32,779 bases of DNA from Prochlorococcus sp. AG-402-N17. Lineage in GTDB: Bacteria > Cyanobacteriota > Cyanobacteriia > PCC-6307 > Cyanobiaceae. The notes under the pieces were generated by a model that saw only the letters and a list, made by a program, of their open reading frames with translations, did not search any database and was not told the origin of the DNA. The position numbers and the translations under genes were made by a program. Below are positions 17,797-28,363 of the stretch, in pieces. How positions within the stretch are numbered: the stretch's first letter is position 1; every line of letters starts with the position of its first letter. The stretch is from assembly GCA_003216455.1 (NCBI GenBank), contig QCIV01000013.1, positions 1 through 32,779 of the forward strand, given 5' to 3'.

Positions 17797-18606
17797 TTAA
17801 CAGCTTCTACGTCTATTTAACAAGTCAAATTTAAACAAATCTTCAGCATTCTTATATGACTCTCTAGCAATTGTGGTTAATTCAGTAGATCTTAGATTTG
17901 CCATATAATTGGCAACATTTTCAACAAACGCAGGTTCATTTCTTTTACCCCTATGAGGGACAGGAGCTAAAAATGGTGAATCAGTTTCAATTAAATATTT
18001 ATCATTTGGGACTATTTTGGCACACTCATGAATTTCATGTACTTTTGGGAATGTGACTATACCACTAAAACTGATATAAAATCCCAGATTCAAGAATTGC
18101 TTCATTTCTTTTGGTGTACCTGTCCAACAATGCAGTACACCAGCAGGACATTTTCCTTTTTTAGAGAGATCACTACATAGCTCAATCATTTCATTTGCAG
18201 CATCTCTGCAATGGATAATTACGGGCAATTGAAGTTCAAAAGCTAACTCCATTTGCGGAATAAGTGCTTCAATCTGCTGAGCTTTATTTTTATTTTTAAA
18301 AAAATCCAAGCCTAATTCCCCAATAGCTACAACTCGTCTATCTTCTAGAGCCGATTTTCTTAGAAGAGATTTTGAACTTTGTTTCCATTTTTTTGCTTCT
18401 AGCGGATGCAAACCAACTGAATAGTAAATTTCATTAAATTCATGGGATATTTTTTTCAACTTTGGAATTTCTGTTAATTCACAACAAGCATGTACTAATT
18501 TTTTTACGCCTCTTGAACGCAATCTTAAAACAACATCTTCAATATCTTTCTCAAAATTTTCAAATATTAAATGACAATGCGAGTCTATGAGTTCTATATC
18601 GCTCAT
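17797..18606 (-). CDS. tatD: TatD-family metal-dependent DNase
   Basis: A 269-residue TIM-barrel hydrolase of the amidohydrolase-like TatD group. Metal ligands fit at H10 and H12 (IDSHCHL), E97 (GELGLDFF), H132 (IIHCRD), H159 (LHCWTGT) and D209 (IETDSPFLAP). Family members are 3'-5' DNases, some involved in DNA repair or in degradation under stress; the physiological substrate here is unknown. It follows rpsT by 17 bases on the minus strand. The order rpsT, tatD, rpoB, rpoC1, rpoC2 is, to my knowledge, widespread in cyanobacteria. Intact. Confidence 0.93.
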   Translation of the reverse strand: MSDIELIDSHCHLIFENFEKDIEDVVLRLRSRGVKKLVHACCELTEIPKLKKISHEFNEIYYSVGLHPLEAKKWKQSSKSLLRKSALEDRRVVAIGELGLDFFKNKNKAQQIEALIPQMELAFELQLPVIIHCRDAANEMIELCSDLSKKGKCPAGVLHCWTGTPKEMKQFLNLGFYISFSGIVTFPKVHEIHECAKIVPNDKYLIETDSPFLAPVPHRGKRNEPAFVENVANYMANLRSTELTTIARESYKNAEDLFKFDLLNRRRSC

Positions 18607-18623
18607 AATTATGATATGTCTCT

Positions 18624-18917
18624 TTAATTAGTGGTAAGAGTAGTTTTTACAAAATTGTTGATTTTCGATTTTTTATTAGCACCATTGTTCTTGTGAAGAA
18701 CACTTTTTTTAACTGCTTTATCAATTAAGCTAAAAGCTTTGTTAAGACTTGTTTTCACTAAATTTTTATTATCTTCATTAGGGTTTTTTTTGTATTTTTC
18801 GCAGTTCTCCAAGGTTTTTTTGGTTAAAGTCCTAACAGTAGATTTATATGACTTATTTATTAAACGATTTCTTTCGGCAATTTGTATTCTCTTTTTTGCT
18901 GATTTGTTGTTTGCCAC
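18624..18917 (-). CDS. rpsT: 30S ribosomal protein S20
   Basis: A 97-residue basic protein with the S20 signature MANNKSAKKRIQIAERNRLINKSYKS split across residues 1-26, rich in lysine and arginine as expected for a protein that binds 16S rRNA near the 5' domain. It ends in a lysine- and asparagine-rich tail slightly longer than in E. coli (87 residues). The start codon is GTG: no ATG is available, and MANNKSAKKR is exactly the conserved beginning. A TATGAT hexamer lies about 27 bases upstream on the minus strand. First gene of the cluster leading to tatD and the polymerase genes. Confidence 0.96.
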   Translation of the reverse strand: MANNKSAKKRIQIAERNRLINKSYKSTVRTLTKKTLENCEKYKKNPNEDNKNLVKTSLNKAFSLIDKAVKKSVLHKNNGANKKSKINNFVKTTLTTN

Positions 18918-18943
18918 AGAGGGTGCATAAATATAAGATTCCT

Positions 18944-18949
18944 ATCATA
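18944..18949 (-). promoter_or_regulatory. Candidate -10 element for rpsT
   Basis: TATGAT on the minus strand, five of six to consensus, 27 bases upstream of the rpsT GTG. It would give a leader of about 20 bases. It sits in the 119-base divergent gap shared with hisD, which makes a promoter here necessary. No clear -35. Confidence 0.45.
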
Positions 18950-18978
18950 ACAAATAAATCGTCTACTAATCAATCATA

Positions 18979-18984
18979 TATAAT
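18979..18984 (+). promoter_or_regulatory. Candidate -10 element for hisD
   Basis: A perfect TATAAT in the divergent gap between rpsT and hisD, about 52 bases upstream of the hisD ATG. It predicts a leader of roughly 45 bases. No clear -35 element is visible. Position in the only possible promoter region raises its weight over a chance hexamer in AT-rich DNA. Confidence 0.5.
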
Positions 18985-19036
18985 TTAAAGGATATTAAAT
19001 TGGGTTTTGAGCCTTCCTATTTGAAAAATTAAGCAA

Positions 19037-20323
19037 ATGAAGATCATAAATAATAAAAAAGAAGCTATTAAAGAATTAAAAAGGATTTCTTCTCGAACTA
19101 ATTCAGATGACAATAATACTATAAATACAATTGTTGAAGAAATTCTTCATGAGGTAAAAATTTCTGGAGATATAGCGGTAGAAAAATATACAAAAAAATT
19201 TGATGGTTTCAACCCTGACCCTATGCAAGTGAGTGAGGATCAAATAAAAAATGCATGGGATGAAATTGATAACCATTTGAAGCAATCACTTGTGGTAGCT
19301 CATAAAAGAATTCAAAAATTCCATGAAAAAGAAATCCCTCAATCTTTCACTATTGAAGGTGAATATGGTGATACAGTCCAAAGAAGATGGAGACCTGTTA
19401 AAAATGCAGGTATTTATATTCCTGGAGGTAGAGCTGCTTATCCAAGTACTGTATTGATGAATGCTATACCTGCAAAAGTAGCAGGAGTAGAAGAAATTAT
19501 AATGGTATCTCCTGGGAATAAAGAAGGGGAAATAAACAAAACTGTTTTAGCTGCAGCTCACTTATCAGGGATCAATAAAGTATTTAGAATTGGAGGAGCT
19601 CAAGCAATTGGTGCTTTAGCATTTGGCACAAATCAAATCAATAAAGTTGATGTTATTTCAGGTCCAGGGAATATATATGTTACAACTGCAAAAAAACTAA
19701 TTTATGGCTCTACAGGTATTGATTCATTAGCTGGTCCAAGTGAAATATTAATCATTGCAGATGAAACAGCTCAAAGCACTCACATAGCATCTGATCTACT
19801 AGCGCAAGCAGAACATGATCCTTTAGCTTCATCAATACTTCTAACTACATCAAAGAACCAAGCAAAAGAAGTTATAGAAGCACTTTATAAAAAAATAGAT
19901 GATCATCCAAGAAAAGAAATTTGCATGCAATCAATAAAAAATTGGGGTTTAATTGTGATTTGCGAGAATTACGAATCATGTGTTGAACTAAGCAATAACT
20001 TTGCCCCTGAACACCTAGAAATTCTTACTTTAGATTCAAAAAAAATTCTTGCAGGTATAGAGAATGCAGGAGCGATATTTTTAGGAAAATGGTCCCCAGA
20101 AGCTGTTGGAGATTATCTTGCTGGACCAAATCATACTTTACCCACGTCAGGAAATTCTAGATTTAGCGGTTCTTTGGGGGTTGAAACTTTTATGAAAAAT
20201 ACTTCAATAATAGAATTTAATGAAGAAAGTTTAAAAGTAAATAGCATTGATATTATTAATCTTGCTAAAAGTGAGGGCTTGCATAGCCACGCTAACTCTG
20301 TAGAAATAAGATTTGAAGATTAG
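19037..20323 (+). CDS. hisD: Histidinol dehydrogenase HisD
   Basis: A 428-residue enzyme for the last two steps of histidine biosynthesis, oxidising L-histidinol to L-histidine with two NAD+. Zinc ligands are Q257 and H260 (AQAEHD), D359 (VGDYLAG) and H418 (LHSHANS). The general acid-base pair is E325-H326 in [20 protein letters not shown] is the conserved nucleotide-side segment and [15 protein letters not shown] is also typical. It stands alone, not in a his operon, as is usual in cyanobacteria. Its TAG overlaps the stop of the convergent rpiA gene. Confidence 0.97.
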   Translation: MKIINNKKEAIKELKRISSRTNSDDNNTINTIVEEILHEVKISGDIAVEKYTKKFDGFNPDPMQVSEDQIKNAWDEIDNHLKQSLVVAHKRIQKFHEKEIPQSFTIEGEYGDTVQRRWRPVKNAGIYIPGGRAAYPSTVLMNAIPAKVAGVEEIIMVSPGNKEGEINKTVLAAAHLSGINKVFRIGGAQAIGALAFGTNQINKVDVISGPGNIYVTTAKKLIYGSTGIDSLAGPSEILIIADETAQSTHIASDLLAQAEHDPLASSILLTTSKNQAKEVIEALYKKIDDHPRKEICMQSIKNWGLIVICENYESCVELSNNFAPEHLEILTLDSKKILAGIENAGAIFLGKWSPEAVGDYLAGPNHTLPTSGNSRFSGSLGVETFMKNTSIIEFNEESLKVNSIDIINLAKSEGLHSHANSVEIRFED

Positions 20324-21033
20324 CTAACTCTTGAGGCTGAGTAAACCATTGGAATGTTATCTTCAATTTTACCAACTAATACTTTGTCTGTAAGATCAAC
20401 GAATAATCCATTTTCTAAAACTCCTGGAATATTATTAATCTTCATTTCAATGTCTTTTGGATTCTTAATACCATCAATAAATAATACATCTAGGATGAGG
20501 TTGCCTTGGTCAGTAACAACTGGACCAGCTTTTTTAGTAGCCATTCTTAAAGAAGAACTGCCATTCATTTCTGAAATGACTTCCTGGACTTGCTTCCAAG
20601 CATTAGGAAGAACTTCTACAGGTAAAGGGAAAGATTGATTTAGATTTTGTACAAGTTTAGTTTCATCAACAACAATCAACAATTGATTAGCTTTAGATGC
20701 CACTAACTTTTCTCTAACATGGCATGCTCCTCCTCCTTTTATTAATTGAAATCCTGGATCAACTTCATCTGCTCCATCAATAGCTAAATCAATTTGAGAT
20801 ACAGAAGCTAAATCGATAAGCGGGATATCCAATTCAAGCGCCAAAACTTCTGATTGAAAAGAAGTTGCAACACCTCTTATATTTTTGAGTTTTCCAGAAC
20901 TTATTTCATCCGCAAGGCTTTTTATCATTAGCGCAGCCGTAGATCCAGACCCTAATCCGAGAATCATGTCATTCTTTACTTCCCCTATTGCTGCATCAGC
21001 AACTACTTGTTTCATTTGAGTTTGTGAATCCAA
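20320..21033 (-). CDS. rpiA: Ribose-5-phosphate isomerase A
   Basis: A 237-residue isomerase interconverting ribose 5-phosphate and ribulose 5-phosphate, used in both the Calvin cycle and the pentose phosphate pathway. Sites: phosphate loop GLGSGSTAA (from residue 26), D86 and D89 in [10 protein letters not shown]99 in IKGGGA and E108 in VREK, the catalytic acid-base residue. The longest frame starts at TTG (21033); an ATG six codons later (21015) would give [12 protein letters not shown], also acceptable. The stop codon overlaps that of hisD tail to tail. It lies 47 bases downstream of the protease gene on the same strand and may be co-transcribed with it. Confidence 0.95.
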   Translation of the reverse strand: MDSQTQMKQVVADAAIGEVKNDMILGLGSGSTAALMIKSLADEISSGKLKNIRGVATSFQSEVLALELDIPLIDLASVSQIDLAIDGADEVDPGFQLIKGGGACHVREKLVASKANQLLIVVDETKLVQNLNQSFPLPVEVLPNAWKQVQEVISEMNGSSSLRMATKKAGPVVTDQGNLILDVLFIDGIKNPKDIEMKINNIPGVLENGLFVDLTDKVLVGKIEDNIPMVYSASRVS

Positions 21034-21080
21034 AATCTTTTTCTCTAATGGTTATAGATTATTAAATTTCAATGGGTGAT

Positions 21081-22211
<1,131 letters not shown>

Positions 22212-22340
22212 TTAATTAATAGTTTTTAATCTTATTTAATAAATCTAATTGAAGAAAAAGATTATTGTTGTTTTTTTGTTTACATCAATAAAATGCAAAT
22301 TTTAAATTTTTCTATAGAAAAAACTTTTTAATGTGTGAGA

Positions 22341-22371
22341 ATAAATTTAAAATAAATTTATAAATAAATTT
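22341..22371. repeat. Three phased AT direct repeats at the rimP start
   Basis: ATAAATTT occurs at 22341, 22352 and 22364, spaced 11 and 12 bases, close to one helical turn. The last copy runs into the TTG start codon of rimP (22370-22372). The pattern could be a curved-DNA element or operator at the head of the rimP-nusA-ylxR-infB operon, or just low-complexity AT sequence. Confidence 0.45.
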
Positions 22372-22837
22372 GAATAAAGAGAACATAAGTAAACTAGAAT
22401 TTCTATTAGAAAAAGTTGCGAATGAAAGGGATTTAGAAATCTACGATTTAAATATAAAAACTTATCAAAATCCAGTTGTTATAGAAATAACTATACGAAA
22501 AACTAATGGGGATGACATTTCATTAGATGATTGTGCACTATTTAATACCCCAGCTTCTGACGAAATAGAAAAATCAAATCTTTTAAATTGTTCATATGTG
22601 TTAGAAATTAGTAGTCAAGGGGTCAGTGATGAATTAACCTCAGAAAGAGACTTCAAAACTTTTAAGGGTTTTCCAGTTAATGTTGAGTTAAACCAAAAGA
22701 ATTCAAAAATAAAATTCGTGAATGGTTTACTTTATGAAAAGTCTAATGATTACTTAGCCATTAACATTAAAGGTAGGATCAAGAAAATCCCTTTCGATGA
22801 AGTATTAAAAATTAGTCTTTGTACCTTAAAAGATTAA
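22370..22837 (+). CDS. rimP: Ribosome maturation factor RimP
   Basis: A 155-residue two-domain protein needed for 30S subunit maturation. The order with nusA, ylxR and infB identifies it, together with the RimP features [28 protein letters not shown] and [20 protein letters not shown] (usual form: SSPGlxRpLxxxxdf.rf.G). The typical P and R of SSPGxxR are replaced by Q and D here. The start is TTG: an in-frame stop at 22361-22363 rules out anything further upstream, and the N-terminus then has normal family length. First gene of a four-gene operon. Confidence 0.92.
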   Translation: MNKENISKLEFLLEKVANERDLEIYDLNIKTYQNPVVIEITIRKTNGDDISLDDCALFNTPASDEIEKSNLLNCSYVLEISSQGVSDELTSERDFKTFKGFPVNVELNQKNSKIKFVNGLLYEKSNDYLAINIKGRIKKIPFDEVLKISLCTLKD

Positions 22838-22873
22838 TTATTTTTCAACCATTATTCAATTATCCCATCATAG

Positions 22874-24277
22874 ATGGCATTAGTTATTCTCCCAGGTTTA
22901 AACAATCTTATTGAAGACATTAGTGAGGAAAAAAAGTTACCTCCTAATATCGTTGAAGCAGCCTTGCGCGAAGCTTTGTTAAAAGGATACGAAAAATATA
23001 GAAGAACTTTTTACATTGGAGTTAACCAAGATCCATTTGATGAAGAATACTTTAGTAATTTTGATGTTGGACTAGATCTAGATGAAGAAGGTTATAGGAT
23101 CTTATCAAGTAAAATAATTGTAGAGGAAGTTGAAAGCGAAGATCATCAAATATCTTTAGTAGAAGTTAAACAAGTTGCTGATGATGCTCAAATAGGCGAC
23201 ACAGTTGTTTTAGACGTTACTCCAGAAAAAGAAGATTTTGGACGAATGGCTGCTTCAACAACAAAGCAAGTGTTAGCCCAAAAATTAAGAGATCAACAAA
23301 GAAAAATGATCCAAGAAGAATTTGCAGATTTGGAAGATCCTGTTTTAACTGCGAGAGTTATAAGATTTGAAAGACAATCAGTAATAATGGGAGTTAGTTC
23401 GGGTATTGGTAGACCTGAAGTAGAGGCCGAACTTCCTAAAAGAGATCAATTGCCAAATGATAATTATAGAGCTAATGCAACTTTCAAAGTATTCTTGAAA
23501 GAAGTTAGCGAAATAGCCAGAAAAGGACCACAACTTTTTGTAAGCAGAGCAAATGCTGGATTAGTCGTTTATTTATTTGAAAATGAAGTTCCAGAAATTC
23601 AAGAAGGTACTGTAAAAATTATTGCAGTTTCAAGAGAAGCGAATCCACCTTCAAGAGCTGTTGGGCCAAGAACAAAAGTAGCTGTTGATAGCGTTGAACA
23701 AGAAGTAGACCCTGTAGGTGCTTGTATTGGAGCGAGAGGGGCAAGAATCCAACAAGTAGTAAATGAATTAAGAGGAGAAAAAATTGATGTTATTAAATGG
23801 TCATCTGACCCAATACAATATATTTTAAATTCTCTAAGTCCTGCGAAGGTCGATCTCGTGAGACTTGTTGACCCAGAAGGTCAACACGCGCATGTATTAG
23901 TTCCTCCCGATCAATTAAGTCTCGCAATAGGTAGGGAAGGACAAAATGTAAGACTTGCAGCAAGATTAACTGGTTGGAAGATTGATGTCAAAAACTCACA
24001 TGAATACGATCAGGAAGCAGAAGATGCAGCAGTCACTGAATTAATTATTCAAAGGGAAGATGAAGAGAATCTCCAGCGAGAAGCTGAGCTTAAATTAGCA
24101 GCAGAACAAGCTGAGCGTGCTGCGGAAGATGCAAGATTAAGAGAGCTTTATCCCCTTCCTGAAGATGATGATGAATATGGAGAAGATTTATATGAAGAAG
24201 AGACCTTCTCAGATAGTGAGCAATTAGAGACTATTCAAGATGGTGAAATATCCCCCAAAGAGGAGAAAAAACGGTGA
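22874..24277 (+). CDS. nusA: Transcription termination/antitermination factor NusA
   Basis: A 467-residue RNA polymerase-binding factor. The N-terminal domain (1-130) begins [20 protein letters not shown]; an S1 RNA-binding domain follows (about 150-220), then the tandem KH domains (about 235-380) with [20 protein letters not shown] and [20 protein letters not shown] as their GxxG motifs. The last 80 residues are highly acidic and replace the AR repeats of E. coli NusA, as usual outside proteobacteria. Its stop overlaps the ylxR start as GTGA. It lies 36 bases after rimP. Confidence 0.96.
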   Translation: MALVILPGLNNLIEDISEEKKLPPNIVEAALREALLKGYEKYRRTFYIGVNQDPFDEEYFSNFDVGLDLDEEGYRILSSKIIVEEVESEDHQISLVEVKQVADDAQIGDTVVLDVTPEKEDFGRMAASTTKQVLAQKLRDQQRKMIQEEFADLEDPVLTARVIRFERQSVIMGVSSGIGRPEVEAELPKRDQLPNDNYRANATFKVFLKEVSEIARKGPQLFVSRANAGLVVYLFENEVPEIQEGTVKIIAVSREANPPSRAVGPRTKVAVDSVEQEVDPVGACIGARGARIQQVVNELRGEKIDVIKWSSDPIQYILNSLSPAKVDLVRLVDPEGQHAHVLVPPDQLSLAIGREGQNVRLAARLTGWKIDVKNSHEYDQEAEDAAVTELIIQREDEENLQREAELKLAAEQAERAAEDARLRELYPLPEDDDEYGEDLYEEETFSDSEQLETIQDGEISPKEEKKR

Positions 24278-24555
24278 TACTACAAACCCCTGTTTTGCGT
24301 ATATGCATTTCATGTAGAAAAACATATGACAGAAAACATCTTATAAAGATTACTAAAGATCATAAGCAAGGTATTATGTTTCAAAAGGGTATGGGGCGAT
24401 CAGCCTACATTTGCAAGTCAAAAAAATGTTACACAGATTCCAAAATCAAAAAAAAGCTTCAAAAAGCTTTAAAAACTTCTCTAGAAACTGAATTTATTGA
24501 AATTTTTGAAAAAGAAATTACAAGCTACAATGACTATCCCAATAAGGGAATATAA
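24274..24555 (+). CDS. ylxR: YlxR (DUF448) RNA-binding protein
   Basis: A 93-residue basic protein of the YlxR family, constantly found between nusA and infB. Signature parts are RICISCRKTYDRKHLIKI (C11 and C14) and GMGRSAYIC (39-47), the conserved GR-AYxC block. Reported roles of the family centre on RNA binding, possibly with RNase P; the role in cyanobacteria is not settled. The GTG start at 24274 overlaps the nusA TGA, so translation is probably coupled. The C-terminal half is lysine-rich with an acidic last helix. Confidence 0.92.
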   Translation: MILQTPVLRICISCRKTYDRKHLIKITKDHKQGIMFQKGMGRSAYICKSKKCYTDSKIKKKLQKALKTSLETEFIEIFEKEITSYNDYPNKGI

Positions 24556-24603
24556 TTAAATTAAATCCTCTGAAAATTTCAAAAAGAGTACAAATCAGAT
24601 TAA

Positions 24604-27600
24604 ATGACTATCAGCGATAAAATCAGAATTTATGAACTTTCCAGAGACTTAAATCTGGACAATAAAGATATATTGGATGCTGCTGAAAAACTTTCAATTT
24701 CAGTAAAAAGCCATAGCAGTTCAATTAGTGCAGAGGAAGCAAAAAAAATAAAAAATCTTATTAATAAAAAAAACTCAGATAAAAGAATTCTTTCTATTAA
24801 TAAACCTTCAGTTAAAAAAGAAAATCATAAACAAAATAAAGACAATGAATCTTCTGTTATCTCTTCTATGAAAGGAAAACCTCCTAAAGATAATTCAAAC
24901 AAAAAGCCATTATTGATGAAACCTCTTAATAAACCTGAGACTCAAAGAATAATTTCAAATAAACCTATAAATCTCAATAAACCCACAATTACTAACAGTT
25001 CACAATCTCAAGCAAAGCTTACAAATGAAAATATAAATAATAAAGCTTCACAAAATCTCAAACATGATAAAAAAACTTTCCTAAATAACCCAACCCAACC
25101 TATAAAGAGCCCATCGAAACCTCCTATTCAACTAATTGCTAAGCCTAAAAATATTAACAATAATGCAGAATCTAATAAATCTCCCCAGAACATCTCCAGT
25201 GCAGGTGGGGAAAGACAAATATCAAACAAACCTAACCAAAATTCGAACAAACCTAAAACAAAAAATATAAATAACAGAATCTCCCCCCCTGAGCTCGTAG
25301 GAGCCCCAATCAGAAGAAACGGAACCAATCAGCAAAATAATAAGCAAAACATTTCTTTTAAACAAGCTCTCCCCAACAGATCTGGTACGCCCAATAGACC
25401 TGGCATGCCCAATAGGCCTGGGTCTAAATTCAATGATCAAAAGAGACCTGGATCTTTCAATAGACAATCAAATACAAGTAGTACTGGTACGTCTAATAGA
25501 CCTGGCATGCCCAATAGGCCTGGGTTAAGAAACAAACCATCAGATCAAAGCAGACCTGGATCTTTCAATAGACAATCAAATACAAATAGGCCTGGTGCTC
25601 CCAAAAGACCTGGCATGCCCAATAGGCCTGGGTCTAAATTCAATGATCAAAGAAGACCTGGAATTAGAAAACCAGTATCACCTAATGAACTCTTACAACT
25701 TCAAAAAACTAACAAATCTGATAGTGACAAAAAAGTTATAAAGAATAACGAAAAAGAAAAGATCGAGACAACGAAACAAAAGGCAAAAGCTCCAAATACT
25801 CTTCCACATACTGCCCCTAATTCAAAAAAACCACCCCATAGAACATTTTCAAATAACTCTAAAAAACCTGGAAGAACAGACTGGGACGATAGCGCAAAAC
25901 TTGAAGCATTAAGAAGCAAAAATCCCCAAAAACAAAGACAGAAAGTGCATATTATTGGTGAGAATGATGATTCATTAACATCTGAAACTAGTGGATATTC
26001 AGGCGAAAAAATTTCAATCTTATCAGCTAGTTTGGCGCGTCCAAAGAAAGAAAAGTCTGATGATTCCAAATCTCAAAAAACTATTAAACAATTTAAAAAG
26101 AAGAAAAAAGAAACTACTAGGCAAAGACAGAAAAGAAGGGCTATGGAGTTAAAGGCTGCCAAAGAAGCCAAACAAGTAAGACCTGAAATGATAATCGTGC
26201 CAGAAGATAATTTAACAGTCCAAGAATTAGCTGATAAATTAAGTCTTGAAAGTTCTGAAATAATCAAATCTCTTTTTTTTAAAGGAATAACTGCAACTGT
26301 TACTCAATCACTCGACTTAGCAACTATTGAAACAGTAGCAGAAGAATTTGGGGTACCTGTTTTGCAAGATGATATCCAAGAGGCTGCTGAGAAAACAGTT
26401 GATATGATTGAATCTGAAGATATTGATAATCTAATAAGAAGACCACCTGTTATTACAGTGATGGGTCATGTAGATCATGGCAAAACAAGTCTTTTAGATT
26501 CCATCAGAGAATCAAGAGTAGCTTCGGGGGAAGCAGGAGGCATCACTCAACACATAGGAGCTTATCAAGTTGAATTTGAACATGAATCTCAAAAGAAAAA
26601 ATTAACTTTTCTTGATACCCCTGGTCATGAAGCCTTTACTGCAATGAGAGCAAGGGGTACAAAGGTTACAGATGTGGCTGTTCTTGTAGTTGCTGCAGAT
26701 GATGGTTGCAGGCCTCAAACACTAGAAGCTATTAGTCATGCAAGAGCTGCAAAAGTACCAATTGTTGTTGCAATAAATAAAATTGACAAAGAAGGGGCAT
26801 CTCCAGACAGAGTAAAGCAGGAACTATCAGAAAAAGATTTAATTGCTGAAGATTGGGGAGGAGATACAGTGATGGTTCCAGTAAGTGCTATCAAAAAACA
26901 AAACATTGATAAATTACTCGAAATGATTTTATTAGTTTCAGAGGTAGAAGATCTACAAGCTAACCCTGATAGATTTGCAAAAGGTACTGTTATTGAAGCC
27001 CACCTAGACAAAGCAAAAGGCCCTGTGGCTACTTTGTTAGTACAAAATGGAACCTTGAAATCTGGAGATGTTTTAGCTGCGGGTTCAGTCCTTGGAAAAA
27101 TTAGAGCAATGGTCGATGAGCATGGTAATAGAATCAAAGAAGCAGGGCCATCATTCCCAGTGGAAGCACTAGGGTTTAGTGAAGTACCAACAGCAGGAGA
27201 TGAATTCGAAGTCTACCCTGATGAGAAAACTGCTAGAGCCATTGTCGGAGAAAGGGCAACAGATGCTAGAGCCACAAAATTAGCTCAGCAAATGGCCTCT
27301 AAAAGAGTCAGCTTATCATCCTTATCAACTCAAGCAAATGATGGAGAACTAAAAGAGTTAAACTTAATTCTTAAGGCTGATGTTCAAGGTAGTGTTGAAG
27401 CGATATTAGGATCACTAGAACAATTACCAAAAAATGAAGTTCAAGTCAGAGTCCTACTTTCTGCTCCTGGAGAAATAACTGAGACGGATATAGATCTCGC
27501 TGCTGCATCTGGGTCAGTAATCATTGGATTTAACACCTCATTGGCTTCAGGCGCAAAGAGAGCAGCTGATGCTAATGACGTTGATATAAGAGAATATGAA

Positions 27601-27966
27601 GTAATCTATAAACTTTTAGAAGATATTCAGTTGGCTATGGAAGGGCTACTTGAACCCGATCTTGTCGAAGAATCATTAGGGCAAGCTGAAGTTAGAGCAA
27701 CTTTCGCAGTCGGTAAAGGAGCTATTGCAGGCTGTTATATAAAAACTGGCAAATTACAAAGGAATTGTTCTCTGAGAGTTATTAGATCAGAGAAAGTAAT
27801 ATTTGAGGGTAATTTAGACTCTCTAAAAAGAGCTAAAGATGATGTAAAAGAGGTAAATACAGGATTTGAATGTGGAGTTGGCTGCGATAAATTCTCTTCA
27901 TGGATTGAAGGGGATGTAATCGAAGCATTCAAATTTGTCACCAAAAAGAGGACCTTATCACAATAA
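24604..27966 (+). CDS. infB: Translation initiation factor IF-2
   Basis: A 1120-residue GTPase that brings initiator tRNA to the 30S subunit. An IF2_N domain occupies residues 1-52, followed by a disordered, N-, K- and P-rich stretch of nearly 480 residues. A second IF2_N domain (about 535-590) has [20 protein letters not shown]. The GTPase domain has G1 GHVDHGKT at 621-628, then DTPGHEAF and NKID. Domains II to IV end in [11 protein letters not shown]. The unusually long N-terminal linker holds near-identical 34-36-residue repeats (25387-25662). Last gene of the rimP operon, convergent with the DUF3493 gene. Confidence 0.97.
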   Translation: MTISDKIRIYELSRDLNLDNKDILDAAEKLSISVKSHSSSISAEEAKKIKNLINKKNSDKRILSINKPSVKKENHKQNKDNESSVISSMKGKPPKDNSNKKPLLMKPLNKPETQRIISNKPINLNKPTITNSSQSQAKLTNENINNKASQNLKHDKKTFLNNPTQPIKSPSKPPIQLIAKPKNINNNAESNKSPQNISSAGGERQISNKPNQNSNKPKTKNINNRISPPELVGAPIRRNGTNQQNNKQNISFKQALPNRSGTPNRPGMPNRPGSKFNDQKRPGSFNRQSNTSSTGTSNRPGMPNRPGLRNKPSDQSRPGSFNRQSNTNRPGAPKRPGMPNRPGSKFNDQRRPGIRKPVSPNELLQLQKTNKSDSDKKVIKNNEKEKIETTKQKAKAPNTLPHTAPNSKKPPHRTFSNNSKKPGRTDWDDSAKLEALRSKNPQKQRQKVHIIGENDDSLTSETSGYSGEKISILSASLARPKKEKSDDSKSQKTIKQFKKKKKETTRQRQKRRAMELKAAKEAKQVRPEMIIVPEDNLTVQELADKLSLESSEIIKSLFFKGITATVTQSLDLATIETVAEEFGVPVLQDDIQEAAEKTVDMIESEDIDNLIRRPPVITVMGHVDHGKTSLLDSIRESRVASGEAGGITQHIGAYQVEFEHESQKKKLTFLDTPGHEAFTAMRARGTKVTDVAVLVVAADDGCRPQTLEAISHARAAKVPIVVAINKIDKEGASPDRVKQELSEKDLIAEDWGGDTVMVPVSAIKKQNIDKLLEMILLVSEVEDLQANPDRFAKGTVIEAHLDKAKGPVATLLVQNGTLKSGDVLAAGSVLGKIRAMVDEHGNRIKEAGPSFPVEALGFSEVPTAGDEFEVYPDEKTARAIVGERATDARATKLAQQMASKRVSLSSLSTQANDGELKELNLILKADVQGSVEAILGSLEQLPKNEVQVRVLLSAPGEITETDIDLAAASGSVIIGFNTSLASGAKRAADANDVDIREYEVIYKLLEDIQLAMEGLLEPDLVEESLGQAEVRATFAVGKGAIAGCYIKTGKLQRNCSLRVIRSEKVIFEGNLDSLKRAKDDVKEVNTGFECGVGCDKFSSWIEGDVIEAFKFVTKKRTLSQ
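25387..25662 (+). repeat. Tandem repeat in the infB linker
   Basis: About 2.7 copies of a 102-108-base unit start at 25387, 25489 and 25597. All share the segment around GACCTGGCATGCCCAATAGG, and copies 1 and 2 share 34 identical bases at 25444-25477 and 25552-25585. At the protein level this is RPGMPNRPG and [11 protein letters not shown] repeats in the disordered IF-2 linker. The period is a multiple of three, so copy-number change keeps the frame. Confidence 0.9.
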
Positions 27967-27979
27967 TTAAACATCTAGC

Positions 27980-28012
27980 TTATTAATCTTTATTTCTGTC
28001 AAAGATTAATAA
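27980..28012. terminator. Perfect 12-bp inverted repeat between convergent infB and DUF3493 genes
   Basis: TTATTAATCTTT (27980-27991) and AAAGATTAATAA (28001-28012) pair perfectly around a 9-base loop. The element begins 14 bases after the infB stop and covers the last codons of the convergent gene. It can form on both transcripts and may act as a bidirectional terminator or 3' end stabiliser. It is AT-rich and has no clear U-tract, so intrinsic termination is uncertain. Confidence 0.5.
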
Positions 28013-28219
28013 CGTAGGAAATATTACACAAGCACCCAACTGTATAAGAAGGTTATTTTGCTGCAATTCAGTTCCGCTAGCAATTCTGAAAAGCATTATT
28101 AGAAGTCCCAAAAATGCAGAACCGCTAAAAGCTATCCACAATGTTCTTCTCAATCCCTTGAAAGGAGCTTGGGATTCCTTTAATAATTTCTTTTTCAATT
28201 CAGGATCTATTTTTGACAT
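27983..28219 (-). CDS. DUF3493 family small membrane protein
   Basis: A 78-residue protein starting MSKIDPELKKKLLKES. I chose the ATG at 28219; the frame extends to a TTG four codons upstream. Residues around APFKGLRRTLWIAFSGSAFL match the DUF3493 pattern (apyRGLRr...). Two hydrophobic spans are visible: TLWIAFSGSAFLGLLIMLF and LIQLGACVIFPTLLIF. The family is found in cyanobacteria and plastid-bearing eukaryotes; relatives have been linked to photosystem assembly, but I cannot assign a role here. The end of the gene forms half of an inverted repeat facing infB. Confidence 0.8.
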   Translation of the reverse strand: MSKIDPELKKKLLKESQAPFKGLRRTLWIAFSGSAFLGLLIMLFRIASGTELQQNNLLIQLGACVIFPTLLIFDRNKD

Positions 28220-28273
28220 AAATTCTTTCAATTAATAAATTAAGTCTATATGAAAAATTCAAGATTTAATTTG

Positions 28274-28345
28274 GCCGGTATAGCTCAGCGGTAGAGCAAC
28301 TGTCTCGTAAACAGTAGGTCATTGGTTCAATTCCAATTATCGGCA
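28274..28345 (+). tRNA. tRNA-Thr (anticodon CGT)
   Basis: A complete 72-base cloverleaf. The acceptor stem GCCGGTA pairs with TATCGGC, with one G-T pair. The D arm is GCTC-AGCGGTA-GAGC, the anticodon arm ACTGT-CTCGTAA-ACAGT gives anticodon CGT for codon ACG, and the T arm is ATTGG-TTCAATT-CCAAT. The discriminator base is A; CCA is not encoded. The glycosyltransferase gene starts only 18 bases downstream. Confidence 0.96.
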
Positions 28346-28363
28346 TTTACAAAGCAAATTAAA

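Noticed and set aside
25387-25662. Repeats considered as a CRISPR-like array
   Set aside because: Units are adjacent, 102-108 bases long and in frame within infB, with no unique spacers and no cas genes.
26736-27137. 133-codon minus-strand open frame inside infB
   Set aside because: Antisense to the IF-2 GTPase domain; no start signal and no domain.
28322-28363. Upstream extension of the GT39/83 frame into tRNA-Thr
   Set aside because: It would use tRNA sequence as coding DNA. The ATG at 28364 gives a normal N-terminus ahead of the first membrane span.
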